A stretch of 64,000 nt of DNA from Hydractinia symbiolongicarpus (lineage: Eukaryota > Cnidaria > Hydrozoa > Anthoathecata > Hydractiniidae): positions 8,000,001 to 8,064,000 of the forward strand of contig NC_079880.1 in NCBI RefSeq assembly GCF_029227915.1, read 5' to 3'. Numbering within the stretch: position 1 is the stretch's first letter; the number at the start of each line of letters is the position of its first letter. Made by a program: the position numbers and the translations under genes. Below the pieces are notes generated by a model. The model ran no database searches. It was not told the origin of the DNA and worked only from the letters and a program-made list of their open reading frames with translations. Positions 15,901 to 29,040 of this stretch are shown here, one piece after another.

Positions 15901-18100
15901 GACCTTACAAATGAGATAAATAGGATAATTGGACTCCAGGAAATAATATTAGTCTTAATTGGTCATGATTGCTGGAACTCAGCAATTACACTGGGCGCTG
16001 TGGTAGCGCTTTATTTAGAAATTCAGATTAATCAGACATTTTTACGGTGGTACCAATCCAAGCCGTTAGAGAGCGCTGAAGAAATAGAGACAGTTTCAGA
16101 AACTTCATTTCATTGATTTTCTAACGTTATCAATCCGTTTGAGTTACAATGGTTGCTTCACAAATTCGTACCAACATGTATTTAGTGATATTTTTCCGAT
16201 ATCACTTGGTTGCATCGCTTTTAATAGTGCTACGATTCACTGTGGCACTTAATTGAACTAATTTCGGACTTTGACCTTATAAATGTGATAAATGAGACAA
16301 CTGGAATCCAAGAAATAACATTCTTCTTTATTTGGCATGATTGCTGCAACACAGCGATTACACTGGGCGCTGTGGTAGCGCTTTATTTAGAAATTTAGAT
16401 TATTCCGACATTTTTTACGGTGGGGCCAATCCTAGTCGTTAGCGCCCGCTGAAGAAATAGAGACAGTTTCAAAAACTACATTTCCTTGACTTTCTTACGG
16501 TATCAATCCGTTTGAGTTACAACCGTTGTGTCACATATTCGTACCAACATGCATTAAGCGATATTTTTCCGATATTACTAGGTTGCGTCGCTTATCACAG
16601 TGAAACGATTGACTGTGTGACTTAATTGAACTGATTTTGGACTTTGAGCTTACAAATGTGATAAATGAAATAATTGGACTCCGAGATATAACATTCTTCT
16701 TTATTTGGCATGATTGCTGCAACTCAGCGATTACACTGGGCGCTGTGGTAGCGCTTTATTTAGAAATTTAGGTTAATCAGACATTTTTTACGGTGGGGCC
16801 AATCCAAGTCGTTAGGGCGCGCTGAAGAAATAGAGACAGTTTCAAAAACTACATTTCCTTGACTTTCTAACGGTGTCAATCCGTTTGAGTTACAACCGTT
16901 GTGTCACATATTCGCACCAACATGCATTAAGCGATATTTTTCCGATTTTACTAGGTTGTGTCGCTAATAACAGTGAAACGATTGACTGTGGTACTTAATG
17001 AACTGATTCTGGACTTTGACCTTACAAATGAGATAAATAGGATAATTGGACTCCAGGAAATAATATTAGTCTTAATTGGTCATGATTGCTGAAACTCAGC
17101 AATTACACTGGGCGCTGTGGTACTCTTTATTTAGAAATTCAGATTAATCAGACATTTTTACAGTGGTACCAATCCTAGTCATTAGAGAGCGCTGAAGAGG
17201 TAAGGAAAGTTTCAGAAACTTCATTTCATTGATTTCCTAACGGTATCAATCCGTTTGAGTTACAACGGTTGCGTCACATATTCGTACCAACATGTATTTA
17301 GTGATATTTTTCCGATATCACTTGGTTGCATCGCTCTTAACAGTGAAACGATTGACTGTGGTACTTAATGAACTGATTTTGGACTTTGATCTTACAAATG
17401 TGATAAATGAAATAATTGGACTCCAAGATATAACATTCTTCTTTATTTGGCATGATTGCTGCAACTCAGCGATTACACTGGGCGCTGTGGTAGCGCTTTA
17501 TTTAGAAATTTAGGTTAATCAGACATTTTTTACGGTGGGGCCAATCCTAGTCGTTAGCGCGCGCTAAAGAAATAGAGACAGTTTCACAAACTACATTTCC
17601 TTGACTTTCTCACGGTATCAATCCGTTTGAGTTACAACCGTTGTGTCACATATTTGCACCAACATGCATTAAGCGATATTGTTCTGATAATACTAGGCTG
17701 TATCGTTTTTAACAGAGCAACGATTGACTGTGGGACTTAATTGAGCTGATTATGGACTTTGACCTCAAAAATGTGATATATGAGACAACTGGAATCCAAG
17801 AAATAACATTCTTCTTTATTTGGCATGATTGCTGCAACTCAGCGATTACACTGGGAGCTGTGGTAGCTCTTTATTTAGAAATTTAGATTAATCCGATATT
17901 TTTTACGGTGGGGCCAATCCTAGTCGTTAGCGCGCGCTGAAGAAATAGAGACAGTTTCAAAAACTACATTTCCTTGACTTTCTCACGGTACCAATCCGTT
18001 TGTGTTACAACCGTTGTGTCACATATTTGCACCAACATGCATTAAGCGATATTTTTCCGCTTTTACTAGGTTGCGTCGCTAATAACAGTAAAACGAATGA
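9960..18100. repeat. Two tandem copies of a 4,094-bp higher-order repeat (11 monomers)
   Basis: Sequence from about 9,960-14,050 repeats at about 14,050-18,100 with a constant offset of 4,094 bp (11 x 372.2). Matching anchor pairs include 10,081/14,175, 11,320/15,414, 11,747/15,841, 12,437/16,531 and 13,198/17,292. Copies are almost identical except around 10,300-10,650 against 14,390-14,700, where the first copy carries a different monomer variant, perhaps from gene conversion. Parts of the same unit reappear at about 18,960-21,240, offset 9,300 bp (25 monomers) from 9,660. Confidence 0.9.
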
Positions 18101-21100
18101 CTGTGGTACTTAATGAACTGATTCTGGACATTCACCTCACAAATGAGATAAATAAGATAATTGGACTCCACGAAATAATATTCCCCTTATTTGGACATGT
18201 TTGGTGGAACTCTGTAATTACACTGGACCCTGTGGTAGCGCTTTATCCAGAAATTTAGATTAATCTGACATTTTTTACGGTGGGGCCAAGCCTAGTCGTT
18301 AGCGCGCTGAAGAAGAAGAGACAGTTTCAGAAACTTCATTTTAGTGATTTCCTAACGGTATCAATCCCATTGAGTTAAAACGGTTGCGTCACATATTCGT
18401 ACCAACATGTACTGAGTGATACTTTTCTGATAATACTAGGTTGCATCGCTTTTAACAGGGCAACGATTCACTGTGGCACTTAATTGAACTAATTTTGCAC
18501 ATCGACCTTATAAATCTGATAAATGAGACAATGGACTCCAAGAAAAAACATTCTTCTTAATTGGATATGATTGCTGAAACTCAGCAATTACACTGGGCGC
18601 TGTGGTACGCTTTATTTAGAAATTCAGATTAATCAGACATTTTTACAGTGGTACCAATCCTAGTCATTAGAGAGCGCTGAAGAAGTAGGGAAAGTTTCAG
18701 AAACTTCATTTCATTGATTTCCTAACGGTATCAATCCGTTTGAGTTACAACGGTTGCGTCACATATTCGTACCAACATGTATTTAGTGATATTTTTCCGA
18801 TATCACTTGGTTGCATCGCTTTTAACAGTGCTACGATTCACTGTGGCACTTAAATGAACTGATTTTGCACTTCCACCTTATAAATGTGAGAAACGAGACA
18901 TTTGGCTCCAAGACAAAACCTTCTTCTTAGTTTTGAAATGATTGCTGGAACTCAGCGATTTCACAGGTCGTGTGGTAGCGCTTTTTTTAGAAATTTAGAT
19001 GAATAAGTCATTTTTTACGGTGGGAGCAATCCTAGTCGTTAGCGCACACCGAAGAAATAGAGACAGTTTCAAAAACTAAATTTCATTGACTTTATAACGG
19101 TATCAATCCGTTTGAGTTACAACCGTTGCTTCACATATTCGTACCAACGTGTACTAAGCGATATTTTTCCGATAATACTAGGTTGCGATGCTTTTAACAG
19201 TGAAACGATTGACTGTGGTACTTAATAAACTGATTTTGGACTTCGACCTTACAAATGTGATAAATAGGATAATTGGACTCCAGGAAATAATATTTGTCTT
19301 AATTGGTCATGATTGCTGGAACTCAGCAATTACACTGGCCGCTGTGGTAGCGCTTTATATAGAAATTTAGGTTAATCAGACTTTTTTTACGGTGGTACCA
19401 ATCCCAGTCGTTAGCGCGCTGAAGAAGTAGAGACAGTTTCAGAAACTTCATTTTAGTGATTTCCTAACGGTATCAATCCCATTGAGTTAAAACGGTTGCG
19501 TCACATATTCGTACGAACATGTACTTAGTGATACTTTTCTGATAATACTAGGTTGCATCGCTTTTAACAGGGCAACGATTCACTGTGGCACTTAATTGAA
19601 CTGATTTTGCACATCGACCTTATAAATGTGATAAATGAGACATTTGGACTCCAAGAAAAAACCTTCTTCTTAATTTGAAATGATTGCTGAAACTCAGCGA
19701 TTTCACTGGGCGCTGTGATAGCGCTTTATTTTAAAATTTAGATAAATAAGTAATTTTTTACGGTGGCACCAATCCTAGCCGTTAGCGCGCGCTGAAGAAA
19801 TAGAGACAGTATCAAAAACTACATTTCATTGCCTTTCTAACTGTATCAATCCGTTTAAGTTACATCCGTAGTGTCACATATTCGTACCAACATGCATTAA
19901 GCGATACTTTTCCGATATTACTAGGTTGCGTCGCTTATCACAGTGAAACGATTGACTGTGTGACTTAATTGAACTGATTTTGGACTTTGAGCATACAAAT
20001 GTGATAAATGAGATAATTGGACTCCAAGATATAACATTCCTCTAAATTGGACATGATTGCTAGAACTCAGCAATTACACTGGGCCCTTTGGTAGCGCTTT
20101 ATTTAGAAATTTAGATTAATCAGACATCTTTTACAGTGGGGCCAATCCTAGTCGGTAGCGCGCGCTGAAGAAATAGAGACAGTTTCAGAAACTTCATTTT
20201 AATGATTTCCTAACGGTAACAATCCCTTTGAGTTACAACGGTTGCGTCACATAGTCGTACCAACAGGTATTTAGTGATATTGTTCTGATAATACTAGGCT
20301 GTATTGTTTTTAGCAGAGCAACGATTGACTGTGGGACTTAATTGAGCTGATTACGGACTTTGACCTTATAAATGTGATAAATGAGACAACTGGAATCCAA
20401 GAAATAACATTCTTCTTTATTTGGCATGATTGCTGCAACTCAGCGATTACACTGGGCGCTGTGGTAGCGCTTTATTTAGAAATTTAGATTAATCCGACAT
20501 TTTTTACGGTGGGGCCAATCCTAGTCGTTAGCGCCCGCTGAAGAAATAGAGACAGTTTCAAAAACTACATTTCCTTGACTTTCTTACGGTATCAATCCGT
20601 TTGAGTTACAACCGTTGTGTCACATATTCGTACCAACATGCATTAAGCGATATTTTCCGATATTACTAGGTTGCGTCGCTTATCACAGTGAAACGATTAA
20701 CTGTGTGACTTAATTGAACTGATTTTGGACTTTGAGCTTACCAATGTGATAAATGAAATAATTGGACTCCGAGATATAACATTCTTCTTTATTTGGCATG
20801 ATTGCTGCAACTCAGCGATTACACTGGGCGCTGTGGTAGCGCTTTATTTAGAAATTTAGGTTAATCAGACATTTTTTACGGTGGGGCCAATCCTAGTCGT
20901 TAGGGCGCGTTGAAGAAATAGAGACAGTTTCAAAAACTACATTTCCTTGACTTTCTAACGGTGTCAATCCGTTTGAGCTACAACCGTTGTGTCACATATT
21001 CGCACCAACATGCATTAAGCGATATTTTTCCGATTTTACTAGGTTGTGTCGCTAATAACAGTGAAACGATTGACTGTGGTACTTAATGAACTGATTCTGG

Positions 21101-24100
21101 ACTTTGACCTTACAAATGAGATAAATAGGATAATTGGACTCCAGGAAATAATATTAGTCTTAATTGGTCATGATTGCTGGAACTCAGCAATTACACTGGG
21201 CGCTGTGGTAGCGCTTTATTTAGAAATTTAGGTTAATCAGACATTTTTTACGGTGGGGCCAATCCTATTCGTTAGGGCGCGTTGAAGAAATAGAGACAGT
21301 TTCAAAAACTACATTTCCTTGACTTTCTAACGGTGTCAATCCGTTTGAGTTACAACCGTTGTGTCACATATTCGCACCAACATGCATTAAGCGATATTTT
21401 TCCGATTTTACTAGGTTGTGTCGCTAATAACAGTGAAACGATTGACTGTGGTACTTAATGAACTGATTCTGGACTTTGACCTTACAAATGAGATAAATAG
21501 GATAATTGGACTCCAGGAAATAATATTAGTCTTAATTGGTCATGATTGCTGGAACTCAGCAATTACACTGGGCGCTGTGGTAGCGCTTTATTTAGAAATT
21601 CAGATTAATCAGACATTTTTACGGTGGTACCAATCCAAGCCGTTAGAGAGCGCTGAAGAAATAGAGACAGTTTCAGAAACTTCATTTCATTGATTTTCTA
21701 ACGTTATCAATCCGTTTGAGTTACAATGGTTGCTTCACAAATTCGTACCAACATGTATTTAGTGATATTTTTCCGATATCACTTGGTTGCATCGCTTTTA
21801 ATAGTGCTACGATTCACTGTGGCACTTAATTGAACTAATTTCGGACTTTGACCTTATAAATGTGATAAATGAGACAACTGGAATCCAAGAAATAACATTC
21901 TTCTTTATTTGGCATGATTGCTGCAACTCAGCGATTACACTGGGCGCTGTGGTAGCGCTTTATTTAGAAATTTAGATTATTCCGACATTTTTTACGGTGG
22001 GGCCAATCCTAGTCGTTAGCGCCCACTGAAGAAATAGAGACAGTTTCAAAAACTACATTTCCTTGACTTTCTTACGGTATCAATCCGTTTGAGTTACAAC
22101 CGTTGTGTCACATATTCGTACCAACATGCATTAAGCGATATTTTTCCGATATTACTAGGTTGCGTCGCTTATCACAGTGAAACGATTGACTGTGTGACTT
22201 AATTGAACTGATTTTGGACTTTGAGCTTACAAATGTGATAAATGAAATAATTGGACTCCGAGATATAACATTCTTCTTTATTTGGCATGATTGCTGCAAC
22301 TCAGCGATTACACTGGGCGCTGTGGTAGCGCTTTATTTAGAAATTTAGGTTAATCAGACATTTTTTACGGTGGGGCCAATCCTAGTCGTTAGGGCGCGCT
22401 GAAGAAATAGAGACAGTTTCAAAAACTACATTTCCTTGACTTTCTAACGGTGTCAATCCGTTTGAGTTACAACCGTTGTGTCACATATTCGCACCAACAT
22501 GCATTAAGCGGTATTTTTCCGATTTTACTAGGTTGTGTCACTGATAACAGTGAAACGATTGACTGTGGTACTTAATGAACTGATTCTGGACTTTGACCTT
22601 ACAAATGAGATAAATAGGATAATTGGACTCCAGGAAATAATATTAGTTTTAATTGGTCATGATTGCTGGAACTCAGCAATTACACTGGGCGCTGTGGTAG
22701 CGCTTTATTTAGAAATTCAGATTAATCAGACATTTTTACGGTGGTACCAATCCAAGCCGTTAGAGAGCGCTGAAGAAATAGAGACAGTTTCAGAAACTTC
22801 ATTTCATTGATTTTCTAACGTTATCAATCCGTTTGAGTTACAATGGTTGCTTCACAAATTCGTACCAACATGTATTTAGTGATATTTTTCCGATATCACT
22901 TGGTTGCATCGCTTTTAATAGTGCTACGATTCACTGTGGCACTTAATTGAACTAATTTTGGACTTTGACCTTATAAATGTGATAAATGAGACAACTGGAA
23001 TCCAAGAAATAACATTCTCCTTTATTTGGCATGATTGATGCAACTCAGCGATTACACTGGGCGCTGTGGTAACGCTTTATTAAAAACTTTAGATAAATAT
23101 GTCATTTTGTACTGTGGGATCAATCCTAGCCGTTAGCGCGCGCTGAAGAAATAGAGACAGTTTTAGAAACTACATATCATTGACTTTCTAACCGTATCAA
23201 TCCGTTTGACTTACAACGGTTCCGTCACATATTCGTACCAACATGTATTAAGCGATATATGTCCGATAATACTAGTTTGTCTCGCTTTTAACAGGGAAAC
23301 GATTGACTGTGGTACTTAATGAACTGATTTTTCACTTTGACCTTGCAAATCTGATAAATGAGACAATGGACTCCAAGAAAAAACATTCTTCTTAATTGGA
23401 TATGATTGCTGAAACTCAGCAATTACACTGGGCGCTGTGGTACTCTTTATTTAGAAATTCAGATTAATCAGACATTTTTACAGTGGTACCAATCCTAGTC
23501 ATTAGAGAGCGCTGAAGAGGTAAGGAAAGTTTCAGAAACTTCATTTCATTGATTTCCTAACGGTATCAATCCGTTTGAGTTACAACGGTTGCGTCACATA
23601 TTCGTACCAACATGTATTTAGTGATATTTTTCCGATATCACTTGGTTGCATCGCTTTTAACAGTGAAACGATTGACTGTGGTACTTAATGAACTGATTTT
23701 GGACTTTGATCTTACAAATGTGATAAATGAAATAATTGGACTCCAAGATATAACATTCTTCTTTATTTGGCATGATTACTGCAACTCAGCGATTACACTG
23801 GGCGCTGTGGTAGCGCTTTATTTAGAAATTTAGGTTAATCAGACATTTTTTACGGTGGGGCCAATCCTAGTCGTTAGCGCGCGCTAAAGAAATAGAGACA
23901 GTTTCACAAACTACATTTCCTTGACTTTCTCACGGTATCAATCTGTTTGAGTTACAACCGTTGTGTCACATATTTGCACCAACATGCATTAAGCGATATT
24001 GTTCTGATAATACTAGGCTGTATCGTTTTTAACAGAGCAACGATTGACTGTGGGACTTAATTGAGCTGATTATGGACTTTGACCTCAAAAATGTGATATA

Positions 24101-24584
24101 TGAGACAACTGGAATCCAAGAAATAACATTCTTCTTTATTTGGCATGATTGCTGCAACTCAGCGATTACACTGGGAGCTGTGGTAGCTCTTTATTTATAA
24201 ATTTAGATTAATCCGATATTTTTTACGGTGGGGCCAATCCTAGTCGTTAGCGCGCGCTGAAGAAATAGAGACAGTTTCAAAAACTACATTTCCTTGACTT
24301 TCTCACGGTACCAATCCGTTTGTGTTACAACCGTTGTGTCACATATTCGCACCAACATGCATTAAGCGATATTTTTCCGCTTTTACTAGGTTGCGTCGCT
24401 AATAACAGTAAAACGAATGACTGTGGTACTTAATGAACTGATTCTGGACATTCACCTCACAAATGAGATAAATAAGATAATTGGACTCCACGAAATAATA
24501 TTCCCCTTATTTGGACATGTTTGGTGGAACTCTGTAATTACACTGGACCCTGTGGTAGCGCTTTATCCAGAAATTTAGATTAAT

Positions 24585-27500
24585 CTGACATTTTTTACGG
24601 TGGGGCCAAGCCTAGTCGTTAGCGCGCTGAAGAAGAAGAGACAGTTTCAGAAACTTCATTTTAGTGATTTCCTAATGGTATCAATCCCATTGAGTTAAAA
24701 CGGTTGCGTCACATATTCGTACCAACATGTACTGAGTGATACTTTTCTGATAATACTAGGTTGCATCGCTTTTAACAGGGCAACGATTCACTGTGGCACT
24801 TAATTGAACTGATTTTGCACATCGACCTTATAAATCTGATAAATGAGACAATGGACTCCAAGAAAAAACATTCTTCTTAATTGGATATGATTGCTGAAAC
24901 TCAGCAATTACACTGGGCGCTGTGGTACGCTTTATTTAGAAATTCAGATTAATCAGACATTTTTACAGTGGTACCAATCCTAGTCATTAGAGAGCGCTGA
25001 AGAAGTAGGGAAAGTTTCAGAAACTTCATTTCATTGATTTCCTAACGGTATCAATCCGTTTGAGTTACAACGGTTGCGTCACATATTCGTACCAACATGT
25101 ATTTAGTGATATTTTTCCGATATCACTTGGTTGCATCGCTTTTAACAGTGAAACGATTGACTGTGGTACTTAATGAACTGATTTTGGACTTTGAGCTTAC
25201 AAATGTGATAAATGAAATAATTGGACTCCAAGATATAACATTCTTCTTTATTTGGCATGATTGCTGCAACTCAGCGATTACACTGGGAGCTGTGGTAGCT
25301 CTTTATTTAGAAATTTAGATTAATCCGATATTTTTTACGGTGGGGCCAATCCTAGTCGTTAGCGCGCGCTGAAGAAATAGAGACAGTTTCAAAAACTACA
25401 TTTCCTTGACTTTCTCACGGTACCAATCCGTTTGTGTTACAACCGTTGTGTCACATATTCGCACCAACATGCATTAAGCGATATTTTTCCGCTTTTACTA
25501 GGTTGCGTCGCTAATAACAGTAAAACGAATGACTGTGGTACTTAATGAAATGATTCTGGACTTTCACCTCACAAATGAGATAAATAAGATAATTGGACTC
25601 CACGAAATAATATTCCCCTTATTTGGACATGTTTGGTGGAACTCTGTAATTACACTGGACCCTGTGGTAGCGCTTTATCCAGAAATTTAGATTAATCTGA
25701 CATTTTTTACGGTGGGGCCAAGCCTAGTCGTTAGCGCTCTGAAGAAGTAGAGACAGTTTCAGAAACTTCATTTTAGTGATTTCCTAACGGTATCAATCCC
25801 ATTGAGTTAAAACGGTTGCGTCACATATTCGTACCAACATGTACTGAGTGATACTTTTCTGATAATACTAGGTTGCATCGCTTTTAACAGGGCAACGATT
25901 CACTGTGGCACTTAATTGAACTGATTTTGCACATCGACCTTATAAATGTGATGAATGAGACATTTGGACTCCAAGAAAAAACCTTCTTCTTAATTTGAAA
26001 TGATTGCTGAAACTCAGCGATTTCACTGGGCGCTGTGGTAGCGCTTTATTTTAAAATTTAGATAAATAAGTAATTTTTTACGGTGGCACCAATCCTAGCC
26101 GTTAGCGTGCGCTGAAGAAATAGAGACAGTTTCAAAAACTACATTTCATTGACTTTCTAACTGTATCAATCCGTTTAAGTTACATCCGTTGTGTCACATA
26201 TTTGTACCAACATGCATTAAGCGATATTTTTCCGATATTACTAGGTTGCGTCGCTTATCACAGTGAAACGATTGACTGTGTGACTTAATTGAACTGATTT
26301 TGGACTTTTAGCATACAAATGTGATAAATGAGATAATTGGACTCCAAGATATAACATTCCTCTAAATTGGACATGATTGCTAGAACTCAGCAATTACACT
26401 GGGCCCTTTGGTAGCGCTTTATTTAGAAATTTGGATTAATCCGACATCTTTTACGGTGGGGCCAATCCTAGTCGGTAGCGCGCGCTGAAGAAATAGAGAC
26501 AGTTTCAAAAACTACATTTCCTTGACTTTCTAACGGTGTCAATCCGTTTGAGTTACAACCGTTGTGTCACATATTCGCACCAACATGCATTAAGCGATAT
26601 TGTTCTGATAATACTAGGCTGTATTGTTTTTAGCAGAGCAACGATTGACTGTGGGACTTAATTGAGCTGATTACGGACTTTGACCTTATAAATGTGATAA
26701 ATGAGACAACTGGAATCCAAGAAATAACATTCTTCTTTATTTGGCATGATTGCTGCAACTCAGCGATTACACTGGGCGCTGTGGTAGCGCTTTATTTAGA
26801 AATTTAGATTAATCTGACATTTTTTACGGTGGGGCCAAGCCTAGTCGTTAGCGCGCTGAAGAAGAAGAGACAGTTTCAGAAACTTCATTTTAGTGATTTC
26901 CTAATGGTATCAATCCCATTGAGTTAAAACGGTTGCGTCACATATTCGTACCAACATGTACTGAGTGATACTTTTCTGATAATACTAGGTTGCATCGCTT
27001 TTAACAGGGCAACGATTCACTGTGGCACTTAATTGAACTGATTTTGCACATCGACCTTATAAATCTGATAAATGAGACAATGGACTCCAAGAAAAAACAT
27101 TCTTCTTAATTGGATATGATTGCTGAAACTCAGCAATTACACTGGGCGCTGTGGTACGCTTTATTTAGAAATTCAGATTAATCAGACATTTTTACAGTGG
27201 TACCAATCCTAGTCATTAGAGAGCGCTGAAGAAGTAGGGAAAGTTTCAGAAACTTCATTTCATTGATTTCCTAACGGTATCAATCCGTTTGAGTTACAAC
27301 GGTTGCGTCACATATTCGTACCAACATGTATTTAGTGATATTTTTCCGATATCACTTGGTTGCATCGCTTTTAACAGTGAAACGATTGACTGTGGTACTT
27401 AATGAACTGATTTTGGACTTTGAGCTTACAAATGTGATAAATGAAATAATTGGACTCCAAGATATAACATTCTTCTTTATTTGGCATGATTGCTGCAACT

Positions 27501-29040
27501 CAGCGATTACACTGGGAGCTGTGGTAGCTCTTTATTTAGAAATTTAGATTAATCCGATATTTTTTACGGTGGGGCCAATCCTAGTCGTTAGCGCGCGCTG
27601 AAGAAATAGAGACAGTTTCAAAAACTACATTTCCTTGACTTTCTCACGGTACCAATCCGTTTGTGTTACAACCGTTGTGTCACATATTCGCACCAACATG
27701 CATTAAGCGATATTTTTCCGCTTTTACTAGGTTGCGTCGCTAATAACAGTAAAACGAATGACTGTGGTACTTAATGAAATGATTCTGGACTTTCACCTCA
27801 CAAATGAGATAAATAAGATAATTGGACTCCACGAAATAATATTCCCCTTATTTGGACATGTTTGGTGGAACTCTGTAATTACACTGGACCCTGTGGTAGC
27901 GCTTTATCCAGAAATTTAGATTAATCTGACATTTTTTACGGTGGGGCCAAGCCTAGTCGTTAGCGCTCTGAAGAAGTAGAGACAGTTTCAGAAACTTCAT
28001 TTTAGTGATTTCCTAACGGTATCAATCCCATTGAGTTAAAACGGTTGCGTCACATATTCGTACCAACATGTACTGAGTGATACTTTTCTGATAATACTAG
28101 GTTGCATCGCTTTTAACAGGGCAACGATTCACTGTGGCACTTAATTGAACTGATTTTGCACATCGACCTTATAAATGTGATGAATGAGACATTTGGACTC
28201 CAAGAAAAAACCTTCTTCTTAATTTGAAATGATTGCTGAAACTCAGCGATTTCACTGGGCGCTGTGGTAGCGCTTTATTTTAAAATTTAGATAAATAAGT
28301 AATTTTTTACGGTGGCACCAATCCTAGCCGTTAGCGTGCGCTGAAGAAATAGAGACAGTTTCAAAAACTACATTTCATTGACTTTCTAACTGTATCAATC
28401 CGTTTAAGTTACATCCGTTGTGTCACATATTTGTACCAACATGCATTAAGCGATATTTTTCCGATATTACTAGGTTGCGTCGCTTATCACAGTGAAACGA
28501 TTGACTGTGTGACTTAATTGAACTGATTTTGGACTTTTAGCATACAAATGTGATAAATGAGATAATTGGACTCCAAGATATAACATTCCTCTAAATTGGA
28601 CATGATTGCTAGAACTCAGCAATTACACTGGGCCCTTTGGTAGCGCTTTATTTAGAAATTTGGATTAATCCGACATCTTTTACGGTGGGGCCAATCCTAG
28701 TCGGTAGCGCGCACTGAAGAAATAGAGACAGTTTCAAAAACTACATTTCCTTGACTTTCTAACGGTGTCAATCCGTTTGAGTTACAACCGTTGTGTCACA
28801 TATTCGCACCAACATGCATTAAGCGATATTGTTCTGATAATACTAGGCTGTATTGTTTTTAGCAGAGCAACGATTGACTGTGGGACTTAATTGAGCTGAT
28901 TACGGACTTTGACCTTATAAATGTGATAAATGAGACAACTGGAATCCAAGAAATAACATTCTTCTTTATTTGGCATGATTGCTGCAACTCAGCGATTACA
29001 CTGGGCGCTGTGGTAGCGCTTTATTTAGAAATTTAGATTA
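24585..29040. repeat. Two tandem copies of a 2,229-bp higher-order repeat (6 monomers)
   Basis: About 24,585-26,812 and 26,814-29,040 are nearly identical copies of a six-monomer unit. Anchor pairs are 25,097/27,326, 25,560/27,789 and 26,587/28,816, all offset 2,229 bp. The unit carries distinctive variant monomers (CCTTATTTGGACATGTTTGG and GCCAAGCCTAGTCG). High similarity over 2.2 kb points to recent duplication. Confidence 0.88.

Noticed and set aside
9888-27547. Recurring 60-91-codon reading frames in the satellite (for example 11,747-12,022 and 13,198-13,419)
   Set aside because: They recur at the monomer or higher-order period, are interrupted in most monomers and carry no domain. Their conservation follows from satellite homogenisation.
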